Source: JAEUOS01 sp964470865 (GTDB lineage Bacteria > Pseudomonadota > Gammaproteobacteria > Burkholderiales > JAEUOS01). From it: a stretch of 17,817 bases of DNA. The stretch covers positions 1 through 17,817 of the forward strand of contig CAYYFR010000116.1 of the NCBI GenBank assembly GCA_964470865.1. Reading direction: 5' to 3'. Shown here piece by piece: positions 1 to 7,986 of the stretch. Under the pieces are notes generated by a model that searched no databases, was not told where the DNA came from, and worked only from the letters and a program-made list of their open reading frames with translations. Made by a program: the position numbers and the translations under genes. Each line of letters begins with the position of its first letter. Position 1 is the first letter of the stretch.

Positions 1-52
1 GCGCTCCTCCTCCCTCGGGGAGGATGTCACGCAGTGACAGGTGGGTAGTCCG

Positions 53-916
53 ATGAGCGGGCCGTCCGCAGGGGGTGGGCACGACGCGCAACGAGCGCTG
101 CTCGCGGCCAACGAACGCTTCCGCCTGCCGCCGAAGATTTTCGATGCGCGCTGCGCCGCCTGCTGGTTCGTGCTCGCCCTGATGGCGCTGACGGTGGCGA
201 GTTTCTGGACGCTCGATTTGCAATGGGCCAAATTTCTTTCGCTCGATGCGGCGCGCAGGATGGGCAAGTTCATGGGCGAGCTCATGAACCCGACGGCCGA
301 GGCCAGGTTTGTCGCGCGGCTGGCAATCGCAGCCCTTGAGACCATCGCGATGTCGGCGCTGGGCACCTTGCTGGCCGTCATTGGCGGCCTGGCGCTGGCG
401 CTGCCGGCCAGCCGGGTGCATGCGGGCGATCCTGCCTTTTGGCGCGCGCCCACGCGCCTGGTGTTGAATGGCCTGCGCTCGATTCCCGAGCTGATGTGGG
501 CGGCGCTGTTGATCATCGCCGCCGGCCTCGGGCCATTCGCCGGCACGCTGGCGCTGGGCCTGCATACCGCCGGCGTGCTGGGGCGCCTGTTTGCCGAGGC
601 GATTGAAAACGCTCCGCCCGGGCCGGGATTCGCCCTGCGTGCGCAAGGCGTGCCCGAAGGCCGGGTATTCCTGTATGCGACGCTGCCGCAGATCCTGCCG
701 CAGCTGATGTCCTATACCCTGTACCGCTGGGAAAACAACATTCGTGCCGCCGCGGTGCTCGGTGTGGTCGGCGGCGGCGGGCTGGGGCAGATGCTGGCCT
801 TCCACATGGGCTTGTTCCACATGCGCGAGACCAGCTCGATCCTGATCGTCATGATCCTGCTGGTGGCGCTGGTTGATCTGACCTCGTATTTGTCGCGGCG
901 CCTGATGCAGCGTTGA
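53..916 (+). CDS. phnE: PhnE-type ABC transporter permease
   Basis: Inner-membrane permease of a phosphonate-type ABC importer, 287 aa from ATG 53. I see hydrophobic segments near residues 34-51, 96-118, 144-160, 218-245 and 262-280. The ATPase-contact (EAA) loop is near 182-216, with the conserved pattern A-x-G-V-P-x-G then LPQILPQ. The C-terminal glycine run VVGGGGLGQ is typical of PhnE. I chose ATG 53 because AGGTGGG (39-45) sits 7 nt before it; an in-frame GTG at 41 would add four residues but has no well-placed ribosome site. The gene begins right at the window edge, so the ATPase (PhnC), the binding protein (PhnD) or a second permease probably lie upstream. The substrate (phosphonate, phosphite or another oxyanion) cannot be told from this subunit alone. 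It ends 45 bp before a convergent gene. Confidence 0.88.
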   Translation: MSGPSAGGGHDAQRALLAANERFRLPPKIFDARCAACWFVLALMALTVASFWTLDLQWAKFLSLDAARRMGKFMGELMNPTAEARFVARLAIAALETIAMSALGTLLAVIGGLALALPASRVHAGDPAFWRAPTRLVLNGLRSIPELMWAALLIIAAGLGPFAGTLALGLHTAGVLGRLFAEAIENAPPGPGFALRAQGVPEGRVFLYATLPQILPQLMSYTLYRWENNIRAAAVLGVVGGGGLGQMLAFHMGLFHMRETSSILIVMILLVALVDLTSYLSRRLMQR

Positions 917-961
917 CCTGTCGATGGCCGGCACCGTTTGAAGCAGCCAGCGCCGCGCCGA

Positions 962-2407
962 TCAACGCTCGCTACCGAGCACCGCCAGCAGGTCGGGAAT
1001 CATGTTGTAGACCTGGATTCCAATGAACGCACTGCCCAGCGGATCGCCGCGCGCACCCAGGGTGGGCGGGCCGACCAGGCGCAGGCGGCCGGCGGCGCTG
1101 CCGTCGCGTGCGATCGCCCGATAGTGGCCATTGACCGCCAAGCCGACGCCGCTGGGATCGATGCAGAGCATGCCGCGCTCGAGCAAGGCCGCGTACAGCG
1201 GTATGGCCGATGGGTGCGTGGAATCGACCCCGCTGCAGTTGATCACGCGGTCATATGCAACAACCTGGGTGGCGGACGTGCGTCGCAGGCGCAGGGCGAT
1301 GCGCAACGGCGCATCCGCGCCGTCCGCGGCCGCACCTTCAATGCTGGCGGCGCGAAAGCGCACCTGGCCGCTTTGCTCCGCTGATGCCACCATGACCGCG
1401 TTTTGCGGTGCAACGCGAAAGCGGTGGGTGTCGTACCAGGGCCGCAACTGGCGAAAAAAGCGCCGTTTCTCGGCCACCGCCATGCCCGGCCACACCTGAC
1501 CGACCATGTCGCGCAGGTGGTCGAACGAAGCGTCCCAGGATTCGCCGTCGCGCCCGAGCGTGCGGATCTGCCGGCGCAAGGCGCGCAACAGGGCGCGTAC
1601 GGTTGGCGGACTGCCGGCCGCGCGGATGAATGGGTCCGGCGGCGCGGCAAGGCGCGCAAGCATCGGTGGCAAAGGCGGCATGCCGGGCGCGGGCGGCGGG
1701 CGCTGCGCCTGCGGCCGCAGGCCGCGGCGCGACACCACGTCGATCGGACCGCGATGCCCGCCGGTGAGCAGTGTGGAAACGATGTCATAGGCAGTCAGGC
1801 CGCTGCCCAGTACCAGCACGCGCTCGTCTGACGGCAGCGTAGGCAGATGCGCCTTAGCCAGGGGATCGACGATCACCCGCGCGTGGTCCGCAAAGCCGGC
1901 ACCGAAGCTGGCGGGCAGGCGCGCCCGCGTATGGCCGGGCGCCAGCACCACCATCTCGCACGCCAGCGCCGCGCCACCCGCAGTGACCACCGTCTGCGCA
2001 AGTGCGCCCGGCACCACATCGACGGCACGGTCGCGCAGATGACGGATCGAGGAGCCTGTGGGCCAGCTTGCATGCCGGGCTACCGTCTCTTGCAGGAACT
2101 TGCGAAATACCGAGCGGCGCAGGAATGTGGTGCCGTTGGCAAGGCGCGCCGCCGGGTCGGCGGCATGGGCGCCGTTGTCGTCGCACCAGCGTGCAAACAT
2201 GCCGATATCGGCCGGATCCGGGCTGTGCATGCCAGGCTGGCCGTTGAGCCGATGGTCGGGTTCATCCGAGCTGTAGGCCAGGCCGCCGCCGATGTGCTCG
2301 CGCGGTTCGACAACGGTGATGTCAAGCGCCGCCGCGCTGCGGCGTACCAGTTGCACTGCGGCCGAGGTGGCGGAAAAGCCGCCGCCGACGATGACGATGC
2401 GCTTCAT
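962..2407 (-). CDS. YdhS-like FAD/NAD(P)-binding protein
   Basis: 481-aa flavoprotein of the NAD_binding_9 / COG4529 (YdhS) type. The N-terminus has a Rossmann FAD site: beta strand RIVIVGGGFSA (G8, G9, G10) with an acidic residue, E35, ending the second strand. A second dinucleotide site follows at VLVLGSGLTAYD (G201, G203), then the SRRGL segment common in this family. The start is the ATG directly before the FAD strand; longer in-frame versions add low-complexity, non-homologous sequence. That start codon overlaps the stop of a 28-codon upstream ORF (TGA inside ATGA). The specific reaction is unknown for the family. The gene lies downstream of and in the same direction as the LysR gene but 136 bp away, so co-transcription is possible but not shown. 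It is convergent with phnE. Confidence 0.85.
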   Translation of the reverse strand: MKRIVIVGGGFSATSAAVQLVRRSAAALDITVVEPREHIGGGLAYSSDEPDHRLNGQPGMHSPDPADIGMFARWCDDNGAHAADPAARLANGTTFLRRSVFRKFLQETVARHASWPTGSSIRHLRDRAVDVVPGALAQTVVTAGGAALACEMVVLAPGHTRARLPASFGAGFADHARVIVDPLAKAHLPTLPSDERVLVLGSGLTAYDIVSTLLTGGHRGPIDVVSRRGLRPQAQRPPPAPGMPPLPPMLARLAAPPDPFIRAAGSPPTVRALLRALRRQIRTLGRDGESWDASFDHLRDMVGQVWPGMAVAEKRRFFRQLRPWYDTHRFRVAPQNAVMVASAEQSGQVRFRAASIEGAAADGADAPLRIALRLRRTSATQVVAYDRVINCSGVDSTHPSAIPLYAALLERGMLCIDPSGVGLAVNGHYRAIARDGSAAGRLRLVGPPTLGARGDPLGSAFIGIQVYNMIPDLLAVLGSER

Positions 2408-2490
2408 CGTCTGGCCTGGTTCGCGCGCCGTGCAATAGGGGCCAAGGGGGCCAAGTCGCACCGGCTCTTGACAGGTTTGTTGCTCAGCAT
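2404..2490 (-). CDS. Small ORF (28 aa) coupled to the flavoprotein gene
   Basis: A short frame on the minus strand starts at an ATG preceded by a strong AAGGAG (2495-2500, spacing 4 nt). It runs 28 codons beginning MLSNKPVKSRC, and its TGA overlaps the ATG of the flavoprotein gene (ATGA). The strong ribosome site contrasts with the weak one before the flavoprotein start. This arrangement suggests translational coupling, with ribosomes that finish here re-initiating on the flavoprotein. I recognise no homology. It may instead be the remnant of a longer gene or chance, and its product may have no function of its own. Confidence 0.35.
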   Translation of the reverse strand: MLSNKPVKSRCDLAPLAPIARRANQARR

Positions 2491-2543
2491 TCAACTCCTT
2501 CAATTCGTTTGTGCATCGGGGTGGTCGCGCTGTGCATGCGTGC

Positions 2544-3461
2544 CTACGTGCCGGCATCCTCGAGCTCGCGCGGCACCACGTCGCGCAGCATCGCAAGCAT
2601 CTGCTTGCCCAGCGGCGTCATCGGCCGCTGCGCCGAGGTCGCTATGGTAAGGGTAGTGATCAGGCGCGGCTTGACGATCGGCCGCGCCAGCAGGCGTTCG
2701 CGCAGCGGGTCGCGGCGGATGGCGTTCAACGACAGCACCGCGAAGCCATGGCCGCGCGCTACCAGGTCGAGAATCGAGGGAATGCCGTCGATCTCGAGCG
2801 CCACCTGGATGCGTTCGCCGATATCGGCCAGGCCGCGCTCGACGAACATGCGCACCGCGTGCGGCCGGCTCGGCACGATCAGGCCGTGTGCGGCGACTTC
2901 TTTCAGTGAGACCGGCGGGCCGACGCGCTGCGGCGTGCGCTTGGCGCCGGCCGGGCCGATCAGGTACAGCGGCTCCGACACCAGGGGCTTGGTCTCGATC
3001 GCCGGCGTCGGCGTCGGGTTGTAGACCAGGCCCACATCGATGCGGCCCGAAACCAGCCATTCGCTCACGTTCACCGACAGGCCTTCGACGATGCCCAGCG
3101 TGGCTTTGGGAAAGCGCCGGCGAAATTCGTCCACCAGCGTGGCGGTGATCAGGCGCCCGACAGTCGGCGGAACGCCGAGGGTCACATGACCTACCGGCGC
3201 ACCGCGCATCTCTTCCAAGTCTTCGCGCGCGCGTGCGATTTGGTGCAGGATGCCGCGACCATGGTCCAGCAGGCGCCGTCCGGCATCGGTCAGGGTCACC
3301 CCGCGGCCATTGCGCATGAGCAGGTTCTGCCGCAATTCGATTTCGAGCTGGCGCACCTGGCGTGACAGCGCCGGTTGGGCGATGCGCAGATGGTCGGCGG
3401 CACGGGTGAAGCTGCCGAGTTCGGCGACGTGGACGAAGTATTCGAGTTGTTTCAGGTTCAC
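2544..3461 (-). CDS. LysR-family regulator, likely of the 4,5-PCA operon
   Basis: 305-aa LysR-type transcriptional regulator. Residues 1-60 form the winged helix-turn-helix (MNLKQLEYFVHVAELGSFTRAA then AQPALSRQVRQLE). Residues from about 90 form the inducer-binding domain beginning PVGHVTLGVPPT. The start is GTG at 3461; the nearby ATG is out of frame and runs at once into TGA, and no in-frame ATG lies upstream. No clear ribosome site is visible. It is transcribed divergently from ligJ with 155 bp between them, the usual layout for a LysR activator and its target operon, as with PmdR of Comamonas and LigR of Sphingobium. Its role as the protocatechuate-pathway regulator is inferred from position; the inducer is not evident from sequence. 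Confidence 0.9.
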   Translation of the reverse strand: MNLKQLEYFVHVAELGSFTRAADHLRIAQPALSRQVRQLEIELRQNLLMRNGRGVTLTDAGRRLLDHGRGILHQIARAREDLEEMRGAPVGHVTLGVPPTVGRLITATLVDEFRRRFPKATLGIVEGLSVNVSEWLVSGRIDVGLVYNPTPTPAIETKPLVSEPLYLIGPAGAKRTPQRVGPPVSLKEVAAHGLIVPSRPHAVRMFVERGLADIGERIQVALEIDGIPSILDLVARGHGFAVLSLNAIRRDPLRERLLARPIVKPRLITTLTIATSAQRPMTPLGKQMLAMLRDVVPRELEDAGT

Positions 3462-3480
3462 GGCATGAAGCGCGCACGGG

Positions 3481-3499
3481 TTATGCTGACCTGCGATAA
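3481..3499. promoter_or_regulatory. Candidate LysR recognition site
   Basis: TTAT and ATAA arms are separated by exactly 11 nt, which matches the LysR-type T-N11-A consensus inside an inverted repeat. The centre (3490) lies about 65 bp upstream of the start predicted from the GATAAT box at 3543, the classic position of a LysR recognition site, and about 29 bp from the regulator's own start codon, so it could also serve autoregulation. A second dyad, GCTA-GTT-TAGC (3502-3512), follows immediately. Assignment is by pattern only. Confidence 0.5.
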
Positions 3500-3542
3500 C
3501 AGCTAGTTTAGCAATACCTGTTTTGCCAGGCCGTAAATGGCG

Positions 3543-3548
3543 GATAAT
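3543..3548 (+). promoter_or_regulatory. Candidate -10 box of the lig operon
   Basis: GATAAT differs from the sigma-70 consensus at one base. No good -35 element lies 16-18 nt upstream, which fits an activator-dependent promoter. Transcription would begin near 3555, leaving a leader of about 62 nt before ligJ. Confidence 0.4.
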
Positions 3549-3569
3549 TTTGGGTCGTTTCGCACCAAA
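3549..3569. promoter_or_regulatory. Second N11 inverted repeat in the lig promoter
   Basis: TTTGG and CCAAA arms flank an 11-nt spacer, the same spacer length as the upstream LysR-type site. It overlaps the predicted transcription start, so it could be a second regulator contact or a repressor site. It could also be chance. Confidence 0.25.
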
Positions 3570-3616
3570 CCAATCTGCGACGACGTCAATCGCGTTCGAA
3601 CCCGAGGATTCTCCGC

Positions 3617-4642
3617 ATGATCATCGACTGCCATGGCCACTACACCACGGCCCCCACGCAACTGGAAGACTGGCGCAATGCGCAGATCGCCGGCATCAAG
3701 AATCCGTCCGCGATGCCCAGGGTTGCCGACCTGAAAATCAGCGATGACCAGTTGCGTGAATCGATCCAGACCAACCAGTTGAAGCTGATGCGCGAGCGCG
3801 GCTCGGACCTCACCATTTTCTCGCCGCGCGCATCCTTCATGGCGCATCACATCGGCGACTTCAATGTCTCGTCCACCTGGGCTTCGATCTGCAACGAGTT
3901 GTGCTTCCGCGTCTCGCAGTTGTTCCCGGACAGTTTCATCGGCGCGGCGATGCTGCCGCAGTCGCCGGGCGTCGATCCAAAGACCTGCGTTGCAGAACTG
4001 CAGAGGTGCGTCAGCGAATACGGATTCGTCGGCATCAACCTCAACCCGGACCCGTCCGGCGGCCACTGGACCAGCCCGCCCCTGACCGACCGTCACTGGT
4101 ACCCGATCTACGAAAAAATGGTCGAGTACGAGATCCCGGCGATGATCCACGTGTCGACCTCCTGCAACGCCTGCTTCCACACCACCGGCGCGCATTACCT
4201 CAATGCCGACACCACCGCCTTCATGCAGTGCATACAGGGCGACCTGTTCAAGGACTTCCCGACCCTCAAGTTCCTGATCCCGCATGGCGGTGGCGCGGTG
4301 CCCTACCACTGGGGCCGCTTCCGCGGCCTGGCGCAGGAGATGAAGAAACCCTTGCTCAAGGACCACCTGCTCAACAACGTTTTCTTCGACACCTGCGTCT
4401 ACCACCAGCCGGGCATCGACCTGCTGACCAAGGTCATCCCGGTCGACAACATCCTGTTCGCCTCCGAGATGGTCGGCGCGGTACGCGGCATCGATCCGGA
4501 AACCGGCAACTACTACGACGATACCAAGCGCTACATCGAGGCCGCCGCCATCAATCCCGAACAACGGCAGAAGATCTACGAGGGCAATGCGCGCCGCGTG
4601 TTTCCGCGCCTGGACCGCAGCCTGAAAGCGCGAGGCAAATGA
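3617..4642 (+). CDS. ligJ: 4-oxalomesaconate hydratase (LigJ/PmdE)
   Basis: 341-aa member of the amidohydrolase superfamily (COG2159) that adds water to the product of the PDC hydrolase/tautomerase steps, giving 4-carboxy-4-hydroxy-2-oxoadipate. It matches the LigJ family along its whole length as I remember it. The zinc site described for Sphingobium LigJ is present at the same numbering: H6 and H8 (DCHGH), H178 (MIHVS) and E284 (FASEM). H223 (IPHGGG) is also kept. GAGG at 3604-3607 lies 9 nt before the ATG. It is the first gene of the operon, and its TGA overlaps the ligK ATG, indicating translational coupling. It is unrelated to the GalB-type hydratases that do the same step in Pseudomonas. 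Confidence 0.96.
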   Translation: MIIDCHGHYTTAPTQLEDWRNAQIAGIKNPSAMPRVADLKISDDQLRESIQTNQLKLMRERGSDLTIFSPRASFMAHHIGDFNVSSTWASICNELCFRVSQLFPDSFIGAAMLPQSPGVDPKTCVAELQRCVSEYGFVGINLNPDPSGGHWTSPPLTDRHWYPIYEKMVEYEIPAMIHVSTSCNACFHTTGAHYLNADTTAFMQCIQGDLFKDFPTLKFLIPHGGGAVPYHWGRFRGLAQEMKKPLLKDHLLNNVFFDTCVYHQPGIDLLTKVIPVDNILFASEMVGAVRGIDPETGNYYDDTKRYIEAAAINPEQRQKIYEGNARRVFPRLDRSLKARGK

Positions 4643-5328
4643 GCATGAACAACTTGGGCGTTGTCAAACGCAATATCGTGCGCGCCCCGCGCGCCGCGGT
4701 GGAAAAGCTCTCGCGCTTTGGCGTGGCCTCGATCCACGAGGCAATGGGCCGCGTCGGCCTGATGAAAACCTACATGCGGCCGATCTTTGCCGGCGCCCAC
4801 TTTTGCGGCACCGCCGTGACCGTGCTGGCGCATCCGGGCGACAACTGGATGTTGCACGTGGCCGCCGAGCAGTTGCAACCCGGCGACGTGGCGGTGGTTG
4901 CCTGCACCACCGACAACGAAGACGGCATGTTCGGCGACCTGCTCGCCACCTCGTTCAAGGCGCGTGGCGCCATCGGCCTGGTAATTGATGCCGGTGTACG
5001 CGATGTCAAGGACCTGACCGCGATGCCGTTCCCGGTGTTTTCACGCGCCATCAGCGCCAAGGGCACGGTCAAGGCCACCATCGGCTCGGTCAACGTGGCG
5101 GTGGTGTGCGCCGGTGCCTGGGTCAACCCGGGTGACGTGATCGTGGCCGACGACGACGGCGTGGTGGCGGTGCCGGCCGCCTACGCGCAGGCAGCGGCCG
5201 ATGCGGCAGAGGCGCGCGAAGCCAACGAGGCGGAGAAACGCGCCAGGCTGGCTGCCGGCGTGCTGGGCCTGGACATGTACAACATGCGCGGGCCGCTGGA
5301 AAAGGCCGGCCTCAAGTACATCGATTGA
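4639..5328 (+). CDS. ligK: 4-carboxy-4-hydroxy-2-oxoadipate aldolase (LigK/PmdF)
   Basis: 229-aa class II (divalent-metal) aldolase of the RraA-like HMG/CHA aldolase family. It cleaves CHA to pyruvate and oxaloacetate, and family members also decarboxylate oxaloacetate. The active-site loop GDLLA (99-103) and the metal/substrate pair R121-D122 in DAGVRDVKDL are present, as is the family C-terminus LEKAGLKYID. Two starts are possible: ATG 4639, overlapping the ligJ stop (ATGA), or ATG 4645 two codons later. I chose the overlapping one. It completes the lower pathway and feeds the TCA cycle. Confidence 0.95.
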   Translation: MSMNNLGVVKRNIVRAPRAAVEKLSRFGVASIHEAMGRVGLMKTYMRPIFAGAHFCGTAVTVLAHPGDNWMLHVAAEQLQPGDVAVVACTTDNEDGMFGDLLATSFKARGAIGLVIDAGVRDVKDLTAMPFPVFSRAISAKGTVKATIGSVNVAVVCAGAWVNPGDVIVADDDGVVAVPAAYAQAAADAAEAREANEAEKRARLAAGVLGLDMYNMRGPLEKAGLKYID

Positions 5329-5408
5329 GGTAAGCCCAAGTACCGGCGCAGGCCGGGGCGCGAAGGAAGTTGATCAATGTTCAGAACCGGGTGTGAACGG
5401 AGCAAGCA

Positions 5409-6587
5409 ATGAAAACTCAGGTGGCGATCATCGGCGGCGGCCCGGCGGGGTTGCTGCTGGCGGAAATCCTCAATCGCGCAGGGATCGAAAGCGTGGTGCT
5501 CGAAGCCAGGAGCCGCGAGTACGTGCTGTCGCGGATTCGCGCCGGCGTACTGGAGCAGGGCACGGTCGAAGTGCTGCGCGCAAACGGCCTGGGCGAGCGC
5601 ATGGACCGTGACGGCCATCCACACGACGGCGCGGCGATCGTCTGGGCCGGCCGCGACCGCTATTTCATCGATAGCCGGAAACATGTCGGCAAGCGCTTCA
5701 TGACCTACGGCCAGACCAACATCCAGGAAGACCTGTTCGCCGCCGCCGACCGGCGCCAGGCGGTTCTTCTGATGGAAGCAGAGGATGTGCAGCCACACGA
5801 CATGACCAGCGAGCGACCGTATGTGAGCTTGCGCCACAACGGCCTGAACTTGCGGCTGGATTGCGACTTCATCGCCGGTTGCGATGGCTTCCACGGCGTC
5901 TCGCGCAAATCGATCCCGCCATCGATCCTGCGCGAGTTCGAGAAGGTCTATCCGTTCGGCTGGCTGGGCGTGCTTTCGGAGACGCCGCCCTTGAACGAGC
6001 TGGTGTACTGCAATCACCCGCGCGGTTTCGCATTGGCATCGCAGCGCAACCCGATGTTGTCGCGCTACTACTTGCAGGTGCCGCTTGAGGACAAGGTGGA
6101 AGAATGGTCGGACGAGCGCTTCTGGAGCGAGCTCAAGGCGCGCTATCCGCAGGACATCGCCGAACGCATTGTCACCGGCCCCTCGATTGAAAAATCGATC
6201 GCCCCCTTGCGCAGTTTCGTGGCCGAGCCGATGCGCCATGGCCGCCTGTTCCTGGCCGGCGATGCGGCGCACATCGTGCCTCCTACCGGTGCCAAGGGCC
6301 TCAACCTGGCGGTGTCGGACGTGTTCTACCTGTCACGCGCGCTCAAGGCCTTTTATGGTCAGGGTTCATCCACGCTGCTGGACAGCTACAGTGACATGGC
6401 CTTGCGGCGGGTCTGGAGTTCGGTACGTTTTTCGTGGTGGCTCACCAACCTGCTGCACCGCTTTCCAGGCATGACCGATTTCGAGCAGCGCGCGCAGGAA
6501 TGCGAGCTGCAATACCTGGCAAGTTCGCAACACGCCTCGGCAAGCGTGGCCGAGCAATATGCCGGCCTGCCGTTCGAGCCGGCCTGA
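5409..6587 (+). CDS. pobA: 4-hydroxybenzoate 3-monooxygenase (PobA)
   Basis: 392-aa class A flavoprotein monooxygenase converting 4-hydroxybenzoate, NADPH and O2 to protocatechuate; the Pseudomonas enzyme has 394 aa. FAD motifs are GGGPAG (9-14), the CDG motif (158-160) and GD (284-285). The substrate residues known from Pseudomonas PHBH (Y201, S212, R214, R220, Y222, Y385) appear here one position earlier as Y200, S211, R213, R219, Y221 and Y384, so the fold and active site are intact. A ribosome site, GGAG, lies about 6 nt before the ATG, in an 80-bp gap after ligK with no terminator. It sits in the middle of the ring-cleavage genes, tying 4-hydroxybenzoate use directly to 4,5-cleavage. Confidence 0.97.
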   Translation: MKTQVAIIGGGPAGLLLAEILNRAGIESVVLEARSREYVLSRIRAGVLEQGTVEVLRANGLGERMDRDGHPHDGAAIVWAGRDRYFIDSRKHVGKRFMTYGQTNIQEDLFAAADRRQAVLLMEAEDVQPHDMTSERPYVSLRHNGLNLRLDCDFIAGCDGFHGVSRKSIPPSILREFEKVYPFGWLGVLSETPPLNELVYCNHPRGFALASQRNPMLSRYYLQVPLEDKVEEWSDERFWSELKARYPQDIAERIVTGPSIEKSIAPLRSFVAEPMRHGRLFLAGDAAHIVPPTGAKGLNLAVSDVFYLSRALKAFYGQGSSTLLDSYSDMALRRVWSSVRFSWWLTNLLHRFPGMTDFEQRAQECELQYLASSQHASASVAEQYAGLPFEPA

Positions 6588-6609
6588 CAGTTTCAATCCG
6601 GAAGTCAGC

Positions 6610-7527
6610 ATGGAATCCCAAACCCCCTTTACCAAGACCAAAGGCTGGCTCGACTGGTATGCCGGCCCGTCGAAGCCACGTTTCCGCTTGCCACCCGGCA
6701 GTGTCGACGCGCATTGCCACGTGTTCGGCCCCGGTGCCGAGTTTCCCTTTGCCGCAGAGCGCAAGTACACGCCCTGCGACGCCTCCAGGCAGCAGTTGTT
6801 CGCCCTGCGCGACCATCTTGGCTTCGACAAAAACGTGATCGTGCAGGCTACCTGCCATGGCGCGGACAATCGCGCGCTGGTCGATGCGCTCAATGCCGCG
6901 AACGGCCGCGCTCGGGGCATTGCCACCGTCAGGCGCAGCGTCACCGATCGCGAACTGCAGGACATGCACGCCGCCGGCGTGCGCGGTACCCGCTTCAATT
7001 TCGTCAAGCGCCTGGTCGACTTCACACCCAGGGACGAATTGATGGAGATCGCCCACCGCATCGCCCCGCTCGGCTGGCATGTGGTGATCTACTTCGAGGC
7101 GGTCGATCTGCCCGAGTTGTGGGATTTTTTCACCGCCCTGCCGACCACGGTGGTGGTCGACCACATGGGCCGGCCGGATGTCAGCTTGCCGGTCGATGGC
7201 CCGCAATTCCAGTTGTTCGTGAGGATGATGCACGAGTACCCCAACATCTGGTCCAAGGTGACCTGCCCGGAGCGGCTCTCGGTGGCGGGTCCGCCGGCCT
7301 TGAACGGCGAGCAGGACGCCTACCGCGACGTGGTGCCGTTCGCCAAATGCCTGGTCGAGACTTTCCCTGACCGCGTGCTGTGGGGAACCGACTGGCCGCA
7401 CCCGAATCTGAAAGACCACATGCCCGACGACGGCCTGCTGGTGGACTTCATTCCGCGCATTGCGGCAACCCCGGACCTGCAGCGGAAACTGTTGGTCGAC
7501 AATCCCACCCGCCTGTACTGGAGCTGA
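6610..7527 (+). CDS. ligI: 2-pyrone-4,6-dicarboxylate hydrolase (LigI/PmdD)
   Basis: 305-aa amidohydrolase-superfamily lactonase that opens 2-pyrone-4,6-dicarboxylate to 4-oxalomesaconate without needing a metal. Key residues are the strand-1 pair H35 and H37 (VDAHCHVFGP), H185 (VVDHMGRPD) and the general acid/base D261 in WGTDWPHPN, equivalent to H31/H33, H180 and D248 of Sphingobium LigI as I recall. I started at ATG 6610, which has GGAAG 5 nt upstream and lies 22 bp after pobA; an in-frame ATG at 6559 would overlap pobA and add unrelated residues. The N-terminus is about 10 residues longer than the Sphingobium protein. Confidence 0.95.
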   Translation: MESQTPFTKTKGWLDWYAGPSKPRFRLPPGSVDAHCHVFGPGAEFPFAAERKYTPCDASRQQLFALRDHLGFDKNVIVQATCHGADNRALVDALNAANGRARGIATVRRSVTDRELQDMHAAGVRGTRFNFVKRLVDFTPRDELMEIAHRIAPLGWHVVIYFEAVDLPELWDFFTALPTTVVVDHMGRPDVSLPVDGPQFQLFVRMMHEYPNIWSKVTCPERLSVAGPPALNGEQDAYRDVVPFAKCLVETFPDRVLWGTDWPHPNLKDHMPDDGLLVDFIPRIAATPDLQRKLLVDNPTRLYWS

Positions 7528-7531
7528 CATC

Positions 7532-7972
7532 ATGGCACTCGCCAAACCCTATCTTGACGTCCCTGGCACGACCATTTTCGATGCGGAGCAGTCGCGCAAG
7601 GGGTATTGGTTGAACCAGTTCTGCATGTCGCTCATGAAGGCAGAAAACCGCGCACGTTTCAAGGCCGACCAGCGCGCCTATGTCGACGAATGGCCGATGA
7701 CCGAGGAGCAGAAGCAGGCGGTTTTGACCGCCGATCTCAATCGCGGCATCCGCGCCGGCGGCAACATCTACTTCCTGGCCAAGCTGGGAGCCACCCACGG
7801 CAAGAGCTTTCAGCAGATGGCCGGCAGCATGACCGGCATGAGCGAAGAGGAATACCGCGACATGATGATCCGCGGCGGACGTAGTGCCGCGGGCAACCGG
7901 GTGGTCGGCGAGGAGGGCGATGCACAGGCGCACCGTCAGCCGCAGGGCTCCGGCAGCGGCAAGCTTGTTTGA
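7532..7972 (+). CDS. ligA: Protocatechuate 4,5-dioxygenase, alpha subunit
   Basis: 146-aa small subunit of the extradiol dioxygenase LigAB (PF07746-type). It caps the active site of the beta subunit and has no iron ligands of its own. The family segments DVPGTTIFDAEQSRKGY near the N-terminus and GATHGKSFQQMAGSMTGM (86-103) are clear. The last 25 residues are polar and low in complexity and extend a little past the Sphingobium subunit (139 aa). GGAG (7520-7523) lies 8 nt before the ATG. It starts 4 nt after the ligI stop and ends 14 nt before ligB, so the two subunits are made together. Confidence 0.95.
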   Translation: MALAKPYLDVPGTTIFDAEQSRKGYWLNQFCMSLMKAENRARFKADQRAYVDEWPMTEEQKQAVLTADLNRGIRAGGNIYFLAKLGATHGKSFQQMAGSMTGMSEEEYRDMMIRGGRSAAGNRVVGEEGDAQAHRQPQGSGSGKLV

Positions 7973-7986
7973 AAGGATGACCTGAC

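Noticed and set aside
1..56. Tail of an upstream gene before phnE
   Set aside because: Two frames could end here (TGA 35-37 or TGA 54-56 overlapping the phnE ATG). Fewer than 18 residues are visible in either, so the gene cannot be chosen or identified.
938..2650. Long plus-strand frames opposite the flavoprotein gene
   Set aside because: They are rich in Arg, Ala and Gly, have no recognisable domains and lie antisense to a clear flavoprotein; GC-rich shadow frames.
3503..4564. 353-codon minus-strand frame over ligJ
   Set aside because: It is antisense to an unambiguous LigJ, has Val/Asp-rich composition and no motifs.
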